DNA from: RGIG8748 sp045545635
GTDB taxonomy: Bacteria > Bacillota > Clostridia > UMGS1810
DNA length: 13,692 nt
NCBI GenBank assembly: GCA_045545635.1
Contig: JAZQBI010000124.1
Coordinates: forward strand, 1 to 13,692
Reading direction: 5' to 3'
In this document: piece after piece, positions 5,526-13,086 of the stretch
Layout: each line of letters begins with the position of its first letter
Numbering within the stretch: position 1 is the stretch's first letter
Notes under the pieces: model-generated
Told to the model about the DNA's origin: nothing
Database searches by the model: none
What the model saw: only the letters and a program-made list of their open reading frames with translations
Program-made: the position numbers and the translations under genes

Positions 5526-5840
5526 ATGTGTTATATTACGCCCAAGGAAAAGGATTTGCTGGCATATATCACAAGCAACTGTATGTTTGAATTCACTCCC
5601 ATAGATTTGAGCAAAAAGCTTGGCGTTACTAACAAAACCATAATTAATCGCTGCACAGCATTGTCCTCTAACGGCTTCATTATTCCTAATATCGTCAAAA
5701 ATATAAAAGGCAAAACTGACGAAAATCGCCGCCTTCGCAGCGTTCGTTACAAGTTTTGCCTTTTATATTTTTTCCGTATTTTTACGCGAAAAAACGGGGT
5801 TTCAGAGGTATGCCGTACCCCTCTAAAGAATATCTCTTAA
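5526..5840 (+). CDS. Small HTH protein with 3' end replaced by repeat
   Basis: Residues 1-60 or so (from the ATG at 5526) form a compact winged-helix/HTH-like domain: TPKEKDLLAYITSN, then FTPIDLSKKLGVTNKTIINR as helix-turn-helix, then CTALSSNGFIIPNIV as a short wing. This resembles small clostridial DNA-binding proteins, but I cannot name the family. After about residue 58 the frame runs through the inverted repeat at 5697-5772. The remaining 45 residues (KTDENRRLRSVRYK, then a Phe-rich end) are a translation of that repeat and of flanking noncoding sequence, so the original C-terminus is probably lost. No ribosome site precedes the ATG; a GTG at 5508 is no better supported. The gene may be decayed. 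It converges on the minus-strand operon and its stop overlaps that operon's last gene. Confidence 0.4.
   Translation: MCYITPKEKDLLAYITSNCMFEFTPIDLSKKLGVTNKTIINRCTALSSNGFIIPNIVKNIKGKTDENRRLRSVRYKFCLLYFFRIFTRKNGVSEVCRTPLKNIS
5697..5772. repeat. Long inverted repeat, bidirectional terminator-like
   Basis: The arms 5697-5717 and 5752-5772 are perfectly complementary over 21 bp (core AAAAGGCAAAACT and AGTTTTGCCTTTT). Inside, ACGAA (5719-5723) can pair with TTCGT (5743-5747), and a GC-rich stem (GCCGC/GCAGC) caps the structure. Each arm ends in an A- or T-tract, so the transcript of either strand would be a hairpin followed by U residues. That suits a terminator between convergent units. The GC-rich centre differs from the surrounding AT-rich DNA and the element interrupts an HTH gene, so it may be a dispersed repeat that inserted there. 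Confidence 0.7.
5789..5821 (-). terminator. Possible terminator of the nhaC operon
   Basis: On the minus strand, just after the stop of the 170-residue gene, GGGGT (5821-5817) can pair with ACCCC (5800-5796), followed by G and six T (5794-5789). The loop is long (16 bases) and an alternative hairpin (AGAGG/CCTCT) competes, so this is weaker than the inverted repeat just beyond it at 5697-5772. Confidence 0.4.
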
Positions 5841-6349
5841 TATCCAAGCACACACAGCTTAATTCCCGCACCAATGAGGAAAAATGCCTTCATAGACTCT
5901 ATGAGGTAGTCCCCTGCATTTTCCAGTGAGAGATACTCATAAACGCTCTTAACCCATACTTCAAAAAGTTTGATAACAAAACCTCTGAAATTGGTCTTTT
6001 CCGCATCGGTATTAGCTTCTGCTAGTATGAATATATTCTCCCACACACTTCCGTCGTAGAGCTCATCATATCGCAGTGCATCGAACTTTCGCATATTATC
6101 CGCCCAGGCAGAGGCATAGAGCATACCGCCGCCTATGGCATTTGCACAAAGACCAAGATAGTAACCTGTTGTGTTGCCCTTGAAGGTAGCTTTGAAATCC
6201 TCATCCTTGAGCCAGTCCATGGCATACTTTGTACCGGGAGCATCAAGCTCGGGTATCATAACAAGCTCGTCTTCGATATAGTCTTCCTCTCTTGCCTTAT
6301 CGGCAAGAAGTTTAATTACATTCTTTAAATACTCTTTGCTTGTAAGCAC
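5837..6349 (-). CDS. Hypothetical protein
   Basis: I do not recognise this 170-residue protein. It looks soluble and largely helical. The N-terminal third is rich in Lys, Glu and Asp (SKEYLKNVIKLLADKAREED), a central segment is rich in small residues (GLCANAIGGGMLYASAWAD), and the end is hydrophobic (SMKAFFLIGAGIKLCVLGY) but short for a membrane helix. The start is GTG at 6349-6347. AGGTGA, overlapping the stop codon of the lipid-kinase gene, lies 7 bases upstream and supports it, making the two genes translationally linked (11-base gap). As the last gene of the nhaC-lipid kinase unit, it may have a related role, but only position suggests this. Base composition matches its neighbours. Confidence 0.75.
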   Translation of the reverse strand: MLTSKEYLKNVIKLLADKAREEDYIEDELVMIPELDAPGTKYAMDWLKDEDFKATFKGNTTGYYLGLCANAIGGGMLYASAWADNMRKFDALRYDELYDGSVWENIFILAEANTDAEKTNFRGFVIKLFEVWVKSVYEYLSLENAGDYLIESMKAFFLIGAGIKLCVLGY

Positions 6350-6360
6350 TTAACTTTCAC

Positions 6361-7245
6361 CTACCTGATTATTGTCGCAGCGTGCATACAATTTTCTATA
6401 TTTACAGTTGTACCTGTGGTTTCCTGCTCTCCGTCAACTGACCAGCTTATACTGTCCTCAAATGTGAATTTGACCTTTGATGATTTGACAAATTCAAAAA
6501 CAGGATCGGAAAAATTGGAGTTGGTACAACCCATTATTATCTTACTTATGTCATTTATATTGGCAGGATATTTTACCAGAACTATTTCAAAAAGTCCGTC
6601 ATTCATCTTGACAAGCTCTTTATCGAGCTTTACTATTCCCCCAACAGATGTGGTATTGGTTACACTGCCGAATATATACCTGCCGTCATATATTCTGTCA
6701 TCGGTTTCCACACGAACCTTGTAGGGAGAAATTTTTGTTATATCCTTCATACCCTCAAGGACATACGCAAGGTGTCCGAAGGCATTTTTTGTAATCTGGG
6801 GAGTATTGTAGGAAGCGGCGGTAAATATGCCAAAAGATGCTATATATGAAAAATATCTGGAACCGTTAAAGTTTCCTACATCTATGGTTTTGCCCGTACC
6901 CTCTGTTATTTGCTTTGCCGCCCTGAGCGTTTCTGTTGCAATACCAAAGGTATTGGCAAAATCATTGGTGCTTCCCGCAGGGATATACCCTACGGGAAGC
7001 TTTTTGCCTGATTTAAGGAGTCCTGTCAGTACTTCATTAAGAGTGCCGTCACCGCCGCTTACCGCAACAAGGTCAATATCCTCGGGAAGAGACTGTGCAA
7101 TCTCTATAGCATGACCGCGGTATAGGGTAATGTGCACATTTACATCATAATCAGCCTCATTGAAAATCTGCAATACATCCATAAGATGCGGTTTTATCTG
7201 CACCTTGCCGGAACGGGGATTGACAATAAAGCACATTTTTTTCAT
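6361..7245 (-). CDS. Diacylglycerol kinase/YegS-family lipid kinase
   Basis: The family transfers phosphate from ATP to a membrane lipid such as diacylglycerol, returning it to phosphatidic acid. The 294-residue length is typical. The kinase motifs are in order: NPRSGK (9-14), SGGDGTLNEV (63-72, the nucleotide-binding GGDGT), PAGSTNDFA (89-97), and in the C-terminal beta-sandwich KLDKELVKMNDGLFEI (206-221, with the DG pair) and WSVDGE (268-273). AGGAG lies a few bases before the ATG, and the gene starts 36 bases after nhaC ends. The exact lipid substrate cannot be read from sequence. In Firmicutes DgkB recycles diacylglycerol left by lipoteichoic acid synthesis, and this could be such an enzyme or another family member. 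Confidence 0.92.
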   Translation of the reverse strand: MKKMCFIVNPRSGKVQIKPHLMDVLQIFNEADYDVNVHITLYRGHAIEIAQSLPEDIDLVAVSGGDGTLNEVLTGLLKSGKKLPVGYIPAGSTNDFANTFGIATETLRAAKQITEGTGKTIDVGNFNGSRYFSYIASFGIFTAASYNTPQITKNAFGHLAYVLEGMKDITKISPYKVRVETDDRIYDGRYIFGSVTNTTSVGGIVKLDKELVKMNDGLFEIVLVKYPANINDISKIIMGCTNSNFSDPVFEFVKSSKVKFTFEDSISWSVDGEQETTGTTVNIENCMHAATIIR

Positions 7246-7281
7246 GACAGTTCTCCTTTCTTAAAAATACTATGCTTTTAC

Positions 7282-8892
7282 TTATGCTTCTTTGGAAGAT
7301 AATTTCTTGGCAACAATGAGTCCTGCGATTGTAAGGATTACAAGGACAGGGAATACGATAAACCAGCTTCTTAATGCTTCAAAGCCTGTCATAAGATATC
7401 CGATGAAGGATATAGCCGCAACAAACACCGCATAAGGAATCTGTGTTGTAACGTGGTTCAGATGGTTGCACTTTGCACCTGCAGAGGACATAATTGTTGT
7501 ATCGGATATAGGTGAGCAGTGGTCTCCGCAAACAGCACCTGCAAGGCATGCTGACATACCGATTGTAAGGAGGCTTGAGCCTTCGGGGAAGATAAGAACA
7601 ACGATGGGAATAAGAATACCGAAGGTACCCCAGGAAGTACCTGTGGAGAACGCAAGCACACAAGCCACAAGGAAGATAACTGCCGGAAGGAAGTTAGCAA
7701 GTCCGGGAGCTGCAGCGGTCATAGCATTGTCAACAAATACACCGATACCGAGAACATCGTTTGTTATGTTCTTGAGTGATGTAGCAAAGAGGAGAATGAG
7801 AATTGCAGGAACCATTGCATTGAAGCCTGCGGGGATTCTCTCCATAGATTCCTTGAAGGAAACTGTACCTCTTATTGCATAATATATTATGGTAATAACA
7901 AGAGCTATTATACCACCCATAGGAAGACCAACTGTTGCATCGGTATCACCGAATGCACCTGTGATGGAAGCATTACCGCTCCAGAAACCGCCCACATAGA
8001 GGAGGGAAAGCACACAGGAAATGATAAGAACAACTACGGGAAGTACAAGGTCAATTACCTTGCCCTTGGCACTTGGAACATCGTCGATATCGTTATCTAC
8101 TGTTTCTTCCATTCCCTTGAGTGCAAGCTCGTTCTGCTTCTTCATAGGACCAAAGTCAAACTTCATAAGAACAAGAGCTATTATAAACACGAATGTAAGA
8201 AGTGAGTAGAAGTTGTAGGGAATAGCCTTAATAAAGAGGCTCATACCCTCTCCCTCTGCAGCATAGCCTGCAACAGCAGCTGCCCATGAAGAAACGGGAG
8301 CAATCATACATATCGGAGCTGCAGTGGCATCTATAAGATAGCTGAGTTTTGCTCTGGAAATCTTGTGGCTGTGTGTAACGGGACGCATAACACCGCCCAC
8401 TGTAAGACAGTTGAAGTAGTCATCGATGAATATAAGAACACCCAGTACAAAGGTTGCCAACTGTGCGCCAACCTTGGATTTGATGTTCTTCTTTGCCCAT
8501 ACACCGAAAGCGGCACTGCCGCCGGCTTTGTTGATAAGAGCAACGAGGATACCAAGCGCAATAAGGAATATAAATATACCTGCATTGCCTGCAAATGCGG
8601 AAATGAATCCCACATTGATAACAGTATCAATAGTGTTTACTACATTAAACTGTGCGGCAAAAAGAGCCGAAAGCACAATACCGATAAAGAGGGAGCTGTA
8701 AACCTCTTTGGTAAGAAGTGCGAGAACTATGGCGATAATCGGCGGTGCGATTGTCGCAACAGTACCGAAGTACTTGGATGTAGCGTCCTCCATACCTTCC
8801 ATGCCTGCGTTGGACACGGTAAGAGCGAGAACAACTACCGCAATCAGCATAAGAACACCTACGCCGATTTTGATAATCTTGCTTTTGTTCAT
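7282..8892 (-). CDS. NhaC-family Na+/H+ antiporter
   Basis: A 536-residue multi-span membrane transporter (about 11-13 helices) of the NhaC/ion-transporter superfamily, which exchanges Na+ or an organic substrate for protons. Family signatures: FIDDYFNCLTVGG (155-167), a following stretch with PVTHSHKISRAKLSYLIDAT, FSTGTSWGTFGILIPI (415-430) and CGDHCSPISDTTIMSS (455-470). A longer frame opens at a GTG (8934), but AAAGGATGG lies 7 bases before the ATG at 8892 and the family N-terminus fits that start, so 8892 is preferred. It heads a leftward unit with the lipid kinase and a hypothetical gene, driven by a promoter at 8978-9006. Its substrate is uncertain: some NhaC-family members are predicted lysine or other amino-acid carriers, and lysA lies divergently next door. 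Confidence 0.92.
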   Translation of the reverse strand: MNKSKIIKIGVGVLMLIAVVVLALTVSNAGMEGMEDATSKYFGTVATIAPPIIAIVLALLTKEVYSSLFIGIVLSALFAAQFNVVNTIDTVINVGFISAFAGNAGIFIFLIALGILVALINKAGGSAAFGVWAKKNIKSKVGAQLATFVLGVLIFIDDYFNCLTVGGVMRPVTHSHKISRAKLSYLIDATAAPICMIAPVSSWAAAVAGYAAEGEGMSLFIKAIPYNFYSLLTFVFIIALVLMKFDFGPMKKQNELALKGMEETVDNDIDDVPSAKGKVIDLVLPVVVLIISCVLSLLYVGGFWSGNASITGAFGDTDATVGLPMGGIIALVITIIYYAIRGTVSFKESMERIPAGFNAMVPAILILLFATSLKNITNDVLGIGVFVDNAMTAAAPGLANFLPAVIFLVACVLAFSTGTSWGTFGILIPIVVLIFPEGSSLLTIGMSACLAGAVCGDHCSPISDTTIMSSAGAKCNHLNHVTTQIPYAVFVAAISFIGYLMTGFEALRSWFIVFPVLVILTIAGLIVAKKLSSKEA

Positions 8893-8924
8893 TAGGTTTC
8901 CATCCTTTGCTTTTGATTTTTTGA

Positions 8925-8972
8925 ATAAATGCACATTTATCCAAAATTATATAATACATTTTTATGCATTAT
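8925..8972 (-). promoter_or_regulatory. Inverted repeats in the nhaC leader
   Basis: Two inverted repeats occupy the roughly 80-base leader: ATAATACAT/ATGCATTAT (8951-8959 and 8964-8972, one G-U pair as RNA, four-base loop) at the likely transcript 5' end, and ATAAATG-CA-CATTTAT (8925-8940), a near-perfect palindrome better suited to a dimeric repressor than to an RNA hairpin. Both are AT-rich, so chance is possible. Confidence 0.35.
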
Positions 8973-8977
8973 TGTTA

Positions 8978-9006
8978 ATTTTATCATATTATATCCTTCA
9001 AGTCAA
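8978..9006 (-). promoter_or_regulatory. Promoter of the nhaC operon
   Basis: On the minus strand, TTGACT (9006-9001), a 17-base spacer and TAAAAT (8983-8978), each one mismatch from consensus. Start near 8971, leaving an 80-base leader before nhaC. It is back-to-back with the lysA promoter, the two -35 boxes being 37 bases apart. Confidence 0.65.
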
Positions 9007-9043
9007 ACTATTTTATAAAGGTTTTTGTGTTTTATTCAAATGT

Positions 9044-9072
9044 TTGACAGGAAAGCAAAAAGATGTTATAAT
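9044..9072 (+). promoter_or_regulatory. Consensus promoter of the lysA-gerW operon
   Basis: Perfect TTGACA (9044-9049), a 17-base spacer and perfect TATAAT (9067-9072). The transcript would start near 9079, giving a 45-base leader with GGAGGA at 9112-9117. The leader is too short for a lysine riboswitch, so lysA appears not to be controlled by one here. Confidence 0.85.
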
Positions 9073-9124
9073 AATGTAAGTATTTATTGTGGGTGTATAT
9101 ATCCCATTAACGGAGGAACCAACA

Positions 9125-10429
9125 ATGTTCAAACTTGACAACTTACAGATTAACAGCTTAAATCACCTTGAAATAGGCGGATGTGACACCGTGGAACTTG
9201 CCAAAGAATACGGCACTCCCCTCTATGTAATGGATGAAGAAAGAATACGCACCAATATGCGTGCATATACAAAAGCGATTGATACCTATTACAGCGGCAA
9301 TGGCAAAATATACTATGCGAGCAAGGCACTTTCCAACATATATATGTATAAGCTTGCCAAAGAAGAAGACCTGGGTGCGGATGTAGTGTCCGGAGGAGAA
9401 CTCTACACGGCACTGAAAGCCGGATTTAATCCCCATAACATTTGCTTCCACGGCAACAACAAAAGCTATGAGGAAATTGTTATGGCAGTGGAAAACAGTG
9501 TAGGAATCATTGCCGTTGACAGCTTTATTGAACTTGATATGATAAACGAAATTGCAAAGTCAAAGGGCAAAATTCAGGATATAATCTTCCGTATCAAGCC
9601 GGGAGTGGAAGCTCACACCCATGAATTCATAAGCACAGGACAGATTGACTCCAAATTCGGCTTTGCCATAGAAAACGGTGAAGCAGATGATATTGCAAAA
9701 TATGCTTCTACCCTTTCGGGCATAAGAGTTATAGGCCTTCACTGCCATATAGGTTCTCAGATATTTGATCTGGAGCCGTTTAGGTGTGCAGCAGAAATTA
9801 TGATGAATCTCTACATCGGATTAAAGGAGAAATACGCTCTCCCCCTCTCTGTTCTTGATCTTGGCGGAGGATTCGGCATAAGCTACACAAAGGAAGACAC
9901 ACCCATTGAGTACGCAAGCTATATTGAAGCCGTATCAGGCGTTATCAAAGATATATGCAAAAAGGCAAATGAGCCTCTTCCGCATATACACATGGAGCCG
10001 GGACGTTCCATCGTGGGTGATGCAGGTATTACTCTCTACAAAATTGGCAATATTAAGGATATAAAGGATGTCCGCAAATATGTTTCCGTGGACGGCGGTA
10101 TGGCAGATAACCCCCGATACATACTCTACGGGGCACAATACGACGGAGTTCTTGCAAACAGAGCAAATGACACCCCTGAGGAGACTGTAACCGTGTGCGG
10201 CAAATGCTGTGAATCCGGCGATATCATTATGAAGGATGCCTATCTTCCCAAGGCAAACAGCGGAGACATCCTTGCGGTAATGTCCACCGGTGCCTACAAC
10301 TATTCAATGTCAAGCAACTACAACAGACTCCCCCGCCCAGCCATGATAAGTGTCAGTGGCGGCAAATCAAAAATAATCGTAAAAAGAGAAACTTATGAGG
10401 ATATAATCCGAAACGACATCACAGATTAA
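9125..10429 (+). CDS. lysA: Diaminopimelate decarboxylase LysA
   Basis: LysA is the PLP enzyme that decarboxylates meso-diaminopimelate to L-lysine, the last step of lysine synthesis. The 434-residue protein has the complete fold-type III pattern: YYASKALSN with the PLP lysine (K67), HCHIGSQ (206-212), the glycine loop LDLGGGFGI (244-252), MEPGRSIVG (290-298) for the phosphate, CGKCCESGD with the catalytic Cys from the partner subunit (about C362), and STGAYNYSMSSNYN (387-400). A longer frame opens at GTG 9089, but GGAGGA with 7-base spacing and family similarity fix the ATG at 9125. It is the first gene of the operon, 11 bases before the M50 protease. Confidence 0.96.
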   Translation: MFKLDNLQINSLNHLEIGGCDTVELAKEYGTPLYVMDEERIRTNMRAYTKAIDTYYSGNGKIYYASKALSNIYMYKLAKEEDLGADVVSGGELYTALKAGFNPHNICFHGNNKSYEEIVMAVENSVGIIAVDSFIELDMINEIAKSKGKIQDIIFRIKPGVEAHTHEFISTGQIDSKFGFAIENGEADDIAKYASTLSGIRVIGLHCHIGSQIFDLEPFRCAAEIMMNLYIGLKEKYALPLSVLDLGGGFGISYTKEDTPIEYASYIEAVSGVIKDICKKANEPLPHIHMEPGRSIVGDAGITLYKIGNIKDIKDVRKYVSVDGGMADNPRYILYGAQYDGVLANRANDTPEETVTVCGKCCESGDIIMKDAYLPKANSGDILAVMSTGAYNYSMSSNYNRLPRPAMISVSGGKSKIIVKRETYEDIIRNDITD

Positions 10430-10440
10430 GGAGACTTGCT

Positions 10441-11067
10441 ATGGAAAGAATAATGGGACTTCTTCTCAGCATACCGGGACTTATTCTGGCTCTTTCGCTC
10501 CACGAATTTGCCCACGGCTATGCGGCATATCTTATGGGTGACAACACTGCTAAATATCAGGGAAGACTATCGCTCAATCCCTTTCACCATCTTGACCCCA
10601 TAGGCACTCTCTGCCTTTTCCTGTTCCACTTTGGATGGGCAAAGCCCGTGCCTATAAACCCCTACAACTTCAGAAACAGAAAGACAGGCATAATACTTGT
10701 GAGCCTCGCAGGGCCTTTTATGAACTTTATTCTTGCACTTATCTGCGGTATTGTTATAACCGCAATGAGCATATATGTACCTGCAAACAGCATTACACAA
10801 TTTCTTTATTATGTTGTGTACTATGCTATGATACTCAATATCGGTCTTATGTGTTTTAACCTTATCCCCATACCGCCTCTTGACGGCTCAAAGGTTCTCA
10901 TAGAGCTTCTGCCATACAGATACCGTGACTTTTTCTATATGATAGAAAGGTACTCGTCCTTTGTTCTTATGGCACTTCTGCTTACAAATGTTCTGAATCC
11001 CGTGCTTGGCACAATGAGGAATTTCGTACAGAATATCATATACTTTATAGTAGGATTGATTTTTTAA
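10441..11067 (+). CDS. Site-2-protease-type (M50) zinc metalloprotease
   Basis: An intramembrane protease family whose members cut membrane-bound substrates such as anti-sigma factors. The 208-residue protein is nearly all membrane helices. HEFAHG (21-26) gives the zinc ligands H21 and H25 and the catalytic E22, and FNLIPIPPLDG (139-149) supplies the third ligand D148. No PDZ domain is present, so it belongs to the small YwhC/YdjP-like group. AAGGAG 7 bases before the ATG supports the start. The TAA is followed immediately by the scpA ATG (no spacing), so translation of scpA likely depends on it. The substrate is unknown; position beside scpAB is common in Clostridia but unexplained. Confidence 0.92.
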   Translation: MERIMGLLLSIPGLILALSLHEFAHGYAAYLMGDNTAKYQGRLSLNPFHHLDPIGTLCLFLFHFGWAKPVPINPYNFRNRKTGIILVSLAGPFMNFILALICGIVITAMSIYVPANSITQFLYYVVYYAMILNIGLMCFNLIPIPPLDGSKVLIELLPYRYRDFFYMIERYSSFVLMALLLTNVLNPVLGTMRNFVQNIIYFIVGLIF

Positions 11068-11841
11068 ATGGAAGAACTTATTTTTAAAACAGAAGGCTTC
11101 GAAGGTCCTCTTGACCTTCTGGAGCACCTAATAAAAAAGAATAAGCTTGATATATGTACCCTGTCTCTTATTGCCATTACAGACCAGTACATAGAATACA
11201 TCGGCAAGATGGAAGATGACAATCTTGAGGTTTCTGCGGAATTTCTGGTTGTGGCATCCAATCTTTTGTACATCAAATCCAAGGCACTGCTTCCAAAGCA
11301 CGAAGAAGATGACAGCGAAGATCTGGCGGCGAATCTTACCGAAGCCCTCAAAGAGAGAGCAAGGATGAAGATAATATCAGAAAGGCTTCGTACAATGCAG
11401 TTTGACGGCACATTCCGATATTTTAAGGAAGAGGAAAAAATAGAAGCTCCAAAAAGAAAACTGAAAATAGAAAGCATTGATATATCCAAGCTCTACGACG
11501 CCTTTCTCACAGTTATGGAGAAAACCCAGAGAAGAACCCCACCCCCCAAATCCAATTTTACGGGAATTGTGGGAAGAGAAAAGGTTTCCGTAAGAGAAAA
11601 GGCAGGCTCTCTTATTGTGCGGCTCAAAAAAGATAAAAAAGTCCGTTTTGAAACAGTTTTTGAAAATGCAAGACACAAAAATGAAGTGGTGGCAATATTT
11701 CTTGCCATACTTGAGCTTATGAAGCTCAATCACATTTTTGCCTACGAAGAGGATGAAAAAATTCTCATCCGTCTTGGTGACAATGTAAGCGAAAACACAG
11801 AGGAAATACTATCCAATATCGAAGGAGATATAAATGAATAG
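11068..11841 (+). CDS. scpA: Segregation and condensation protein A
   Basis: ScpA is the kleisin that bridges the heads of the Smc dimer and, with ScpB, forms the bacterial condensin that organises and separates chromosomes. The 257-residue protein shows the N-terminal signature FEGPLDLLEHLIKKNKLDI (11-29), then EFLVVASNLLYIKSKALLP (58-76), a charged linker, and a C-terminal winged-helix (about 180-240). Its ATG directly follows the stop of the protease gene and only a weak ribosome site (AGGA) lies upstream, so it probably relies on ribosomes arriving from that gene. Its end overlaps scpB by 8 bases. ATA is the main isoleucine codon here. Confidence 0.95.
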   Translation: MEELIFKTEGFEGPLDLLEHLIKKNKLDICTLSLIAITDQYIEYIGKMEDDNLEVSAEFLVVASNLLYIKSKALLPKHEEDDSEDLAANLTEALKERARMKIISERLRTMQFDGTFRYFKEEEKIEAPKRKLKIESIDISKLYDAFLTVMEKTQRRTPPPKSNFTGIVGREKVSVREKAGSLIVRLKKDKKVRFETVFENARHKNEVVAIFLAILELMKLNHIFAYEEDEKILIRLGDNVSENTEEILSNIEGDINE

Positions 11842-12451
11842 AAAACCAAAAGCAATACTTGAGGGAATTCTCTTTGCCACGGGAGAAGCTGTTCCCGTAA
11901 AGAGGCTAAGCGAAGTAATGGATATAAGCGAAAAGCAGGTAGACAAGCTTATGAGCGAAATGGCAGAGGAATACAACTCCTCTCCCGAAAGAGGAATACA
12001 ACTCACAAGGCTTGAGGACAGCTGGCAGCTATGTACCAAAAGCGATTACTATGATTACATACACAAGCTTAAGGAAAAATCCAGAAGAGCAGCCCTCACC
12101 AATGCCGGTCTTGAGGTGCTTTCGGTAGTTGCATACAACCAACCGGTAACCAGAAGTGCCATAGAGTTTATCCGCGGTGTCAATTCCGACGGACCTCTTA
12201 ACAATCTTGTTGCATCAGGACTTGTAAAGGAAATGGGCAGACTGGACGCTCCCGGACGCCCGATACTTTTCGGAACAACTGAGGAGTTTTTGAGATGTTT
12301 CAATCTTTCGTCCCTTACAGAGCTGCCCGAAGTTGACGAGCAGTACACCTTTGAAGGACTCACAGACAGCCTCAGCGGTGCTCCCATAAACACGGTGGAG
12401 GCATCGGAAGACCAGATTACCATGGATTTTGAAAACAGCGAAAAAGTATAA
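11834..12451 (+). CDS. scpB: Segregation and condensation protein B
   Basis: ScpB is a dimer of tandem winged helices that binds ScpA and regulates the Smc ATPase. The 205-residue protein has the first winged helix at about 4-85 (AILEGILFATGEAVPVKRL) and the second at about 88-165, with the strongest family stretches AYNQPVTR, IEFIRGVNSDG, GRLDAPGRPILFGTTEEFL. The acidic tail after 170 is variable. AAGGAGAT lies 6 bases before the ATG, within the end of scpA; the overlap supports equal synthesis of the two partners. Confidence 0.95.
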   Translation: MNRKPKAILEGILFATGEAVPVKRLSEVMDISEKQVDKLMSEMAEEYNSSPERGIQLTRLEDSWQLCTKSDYYDYIHKLKEKSRRAALTNAGLEVLSVVAYNQPVTRSAIEFIRGVNSDGPLNNLVASGLVKEMGRLDAPGRPILFGTTEEFLRCFNLSSLTELPEVDEQYTFEGLTDSLSGAPINTVEASEDQITMDFENSEKV

Positions 12452-12471
12452 ATTTCCGAGAGGACCTATCT

Positions 12472-13068
12472 ATGCTTTATTTTGTGATTGTTATGGCGAT
12501 AATTGCAGTGATTGTCGCAATAATACTTTTTTCAAAAATAAAAATTTTTTTTGAATATAAAAAACTGCCCGGTGAAAAGATATATACAGACCTTACAATC
12601 AAAATCGGTTTTGTAAAAATCCCCCTGGGGCAGAAAAAAAAGCCGGAAGAAAATCCGGATTCATCAAACGGAAAGCTTTTGGAAAAGCTGAAAAAATATA
12701 TAAAGACATTTAAGACAGTAAAGAAAATTTACGAAAAACACCGTTGGCATATACGAAAAAATTTTGTTGTTGATAATCTTGATTTTCACATCAAATTCGG
12801 AACCGGAGATGCCGCATCAACAGGAATACTGACCGGTGTAATATGGTCATTTCTCTACGGTGTAAACGGTCTTGTGTCTACCGTGGGAATTCTCAAAAAG
12901 CACTATTTTGAGGTAGCACCCGTATATGCGGAAAAGGGGCTTATATTGCAGGGCAGCACACGCATCAGTGCAAGAGTTGTAAGCCTTCTTATCCTTGCAC
13001 TGCGGCTATATATAACCTACAAAAAAATTACCGACTCCGCCCCGGATGGCGGTAAATCGGAAAAATAA
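12472..13068 (+). CDS. DUF2953 family membrane protein (YtfI-like)
   Basis: A 198-residue protein with an N-terminal membrane helix (about 4-22), a basic middle rich in Lys (KLLEKLKKYIKTFK), and the DUF2953 core DFHIKFGTGDAASTGILTGV (about 104-123), followed by hydrophobic stretches near 125-135 and 166-182. Bacillus YtfI, encoded beside ytfJ, is the best-known relative, and the same pairing is seen here: gerW/ytfJ starts 18 bases later. The function is not established; the link suggests a sporulation or germination role. GAGAGGA about 8 bases before the ATG is the ribosome site, 20 bases after scpB. Confidence 0.8.
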   Translation: MLYFVIVMAIIAVIVAIILFSKIKIFFEYKKLPGEKIYTDLTIKIGFVKIPLGQKKKPEENPDSSNGKLLEKLKKYIKTFKTVKKIYEKHRWHIRKNFVVDNLDFHIKFGTGDAASTGILTGVIWSFLYGVNGLVSTVGILKKHYFEVAPVYAEKGLILQGSTRISARVVSLLILALRLYITYKKITDSAPDGGKSEK

Positions 13069-13086
13069 TAAAAAGGCGGCGATAAT

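Noticed and set aside
5199..5840. Integrated element at the tRNA-Leu gene
   Set aside because: There is no integrase, no second copy of the tRNA 3' end, and the remnants lie on the 5' side of the tRNA, not the 3' side that integrases usually use.
8365..8895. 176-codon plus-strand frame inside the antiporter gene
   Set aside because: It is antisense to strongly conserved NhaC motifs, is rich in Cys, His and Asn as expected of an antisense frame, and lacks a ribosome site.
9079..9124. Lysine riboswitch controlling lysA
   Set aside because: The leader is about 45 bases from the predicted start to the ATG, far shorter than a lysine riboswitch, and the nhaC leader on the other side (about 80 bases) is also too short.
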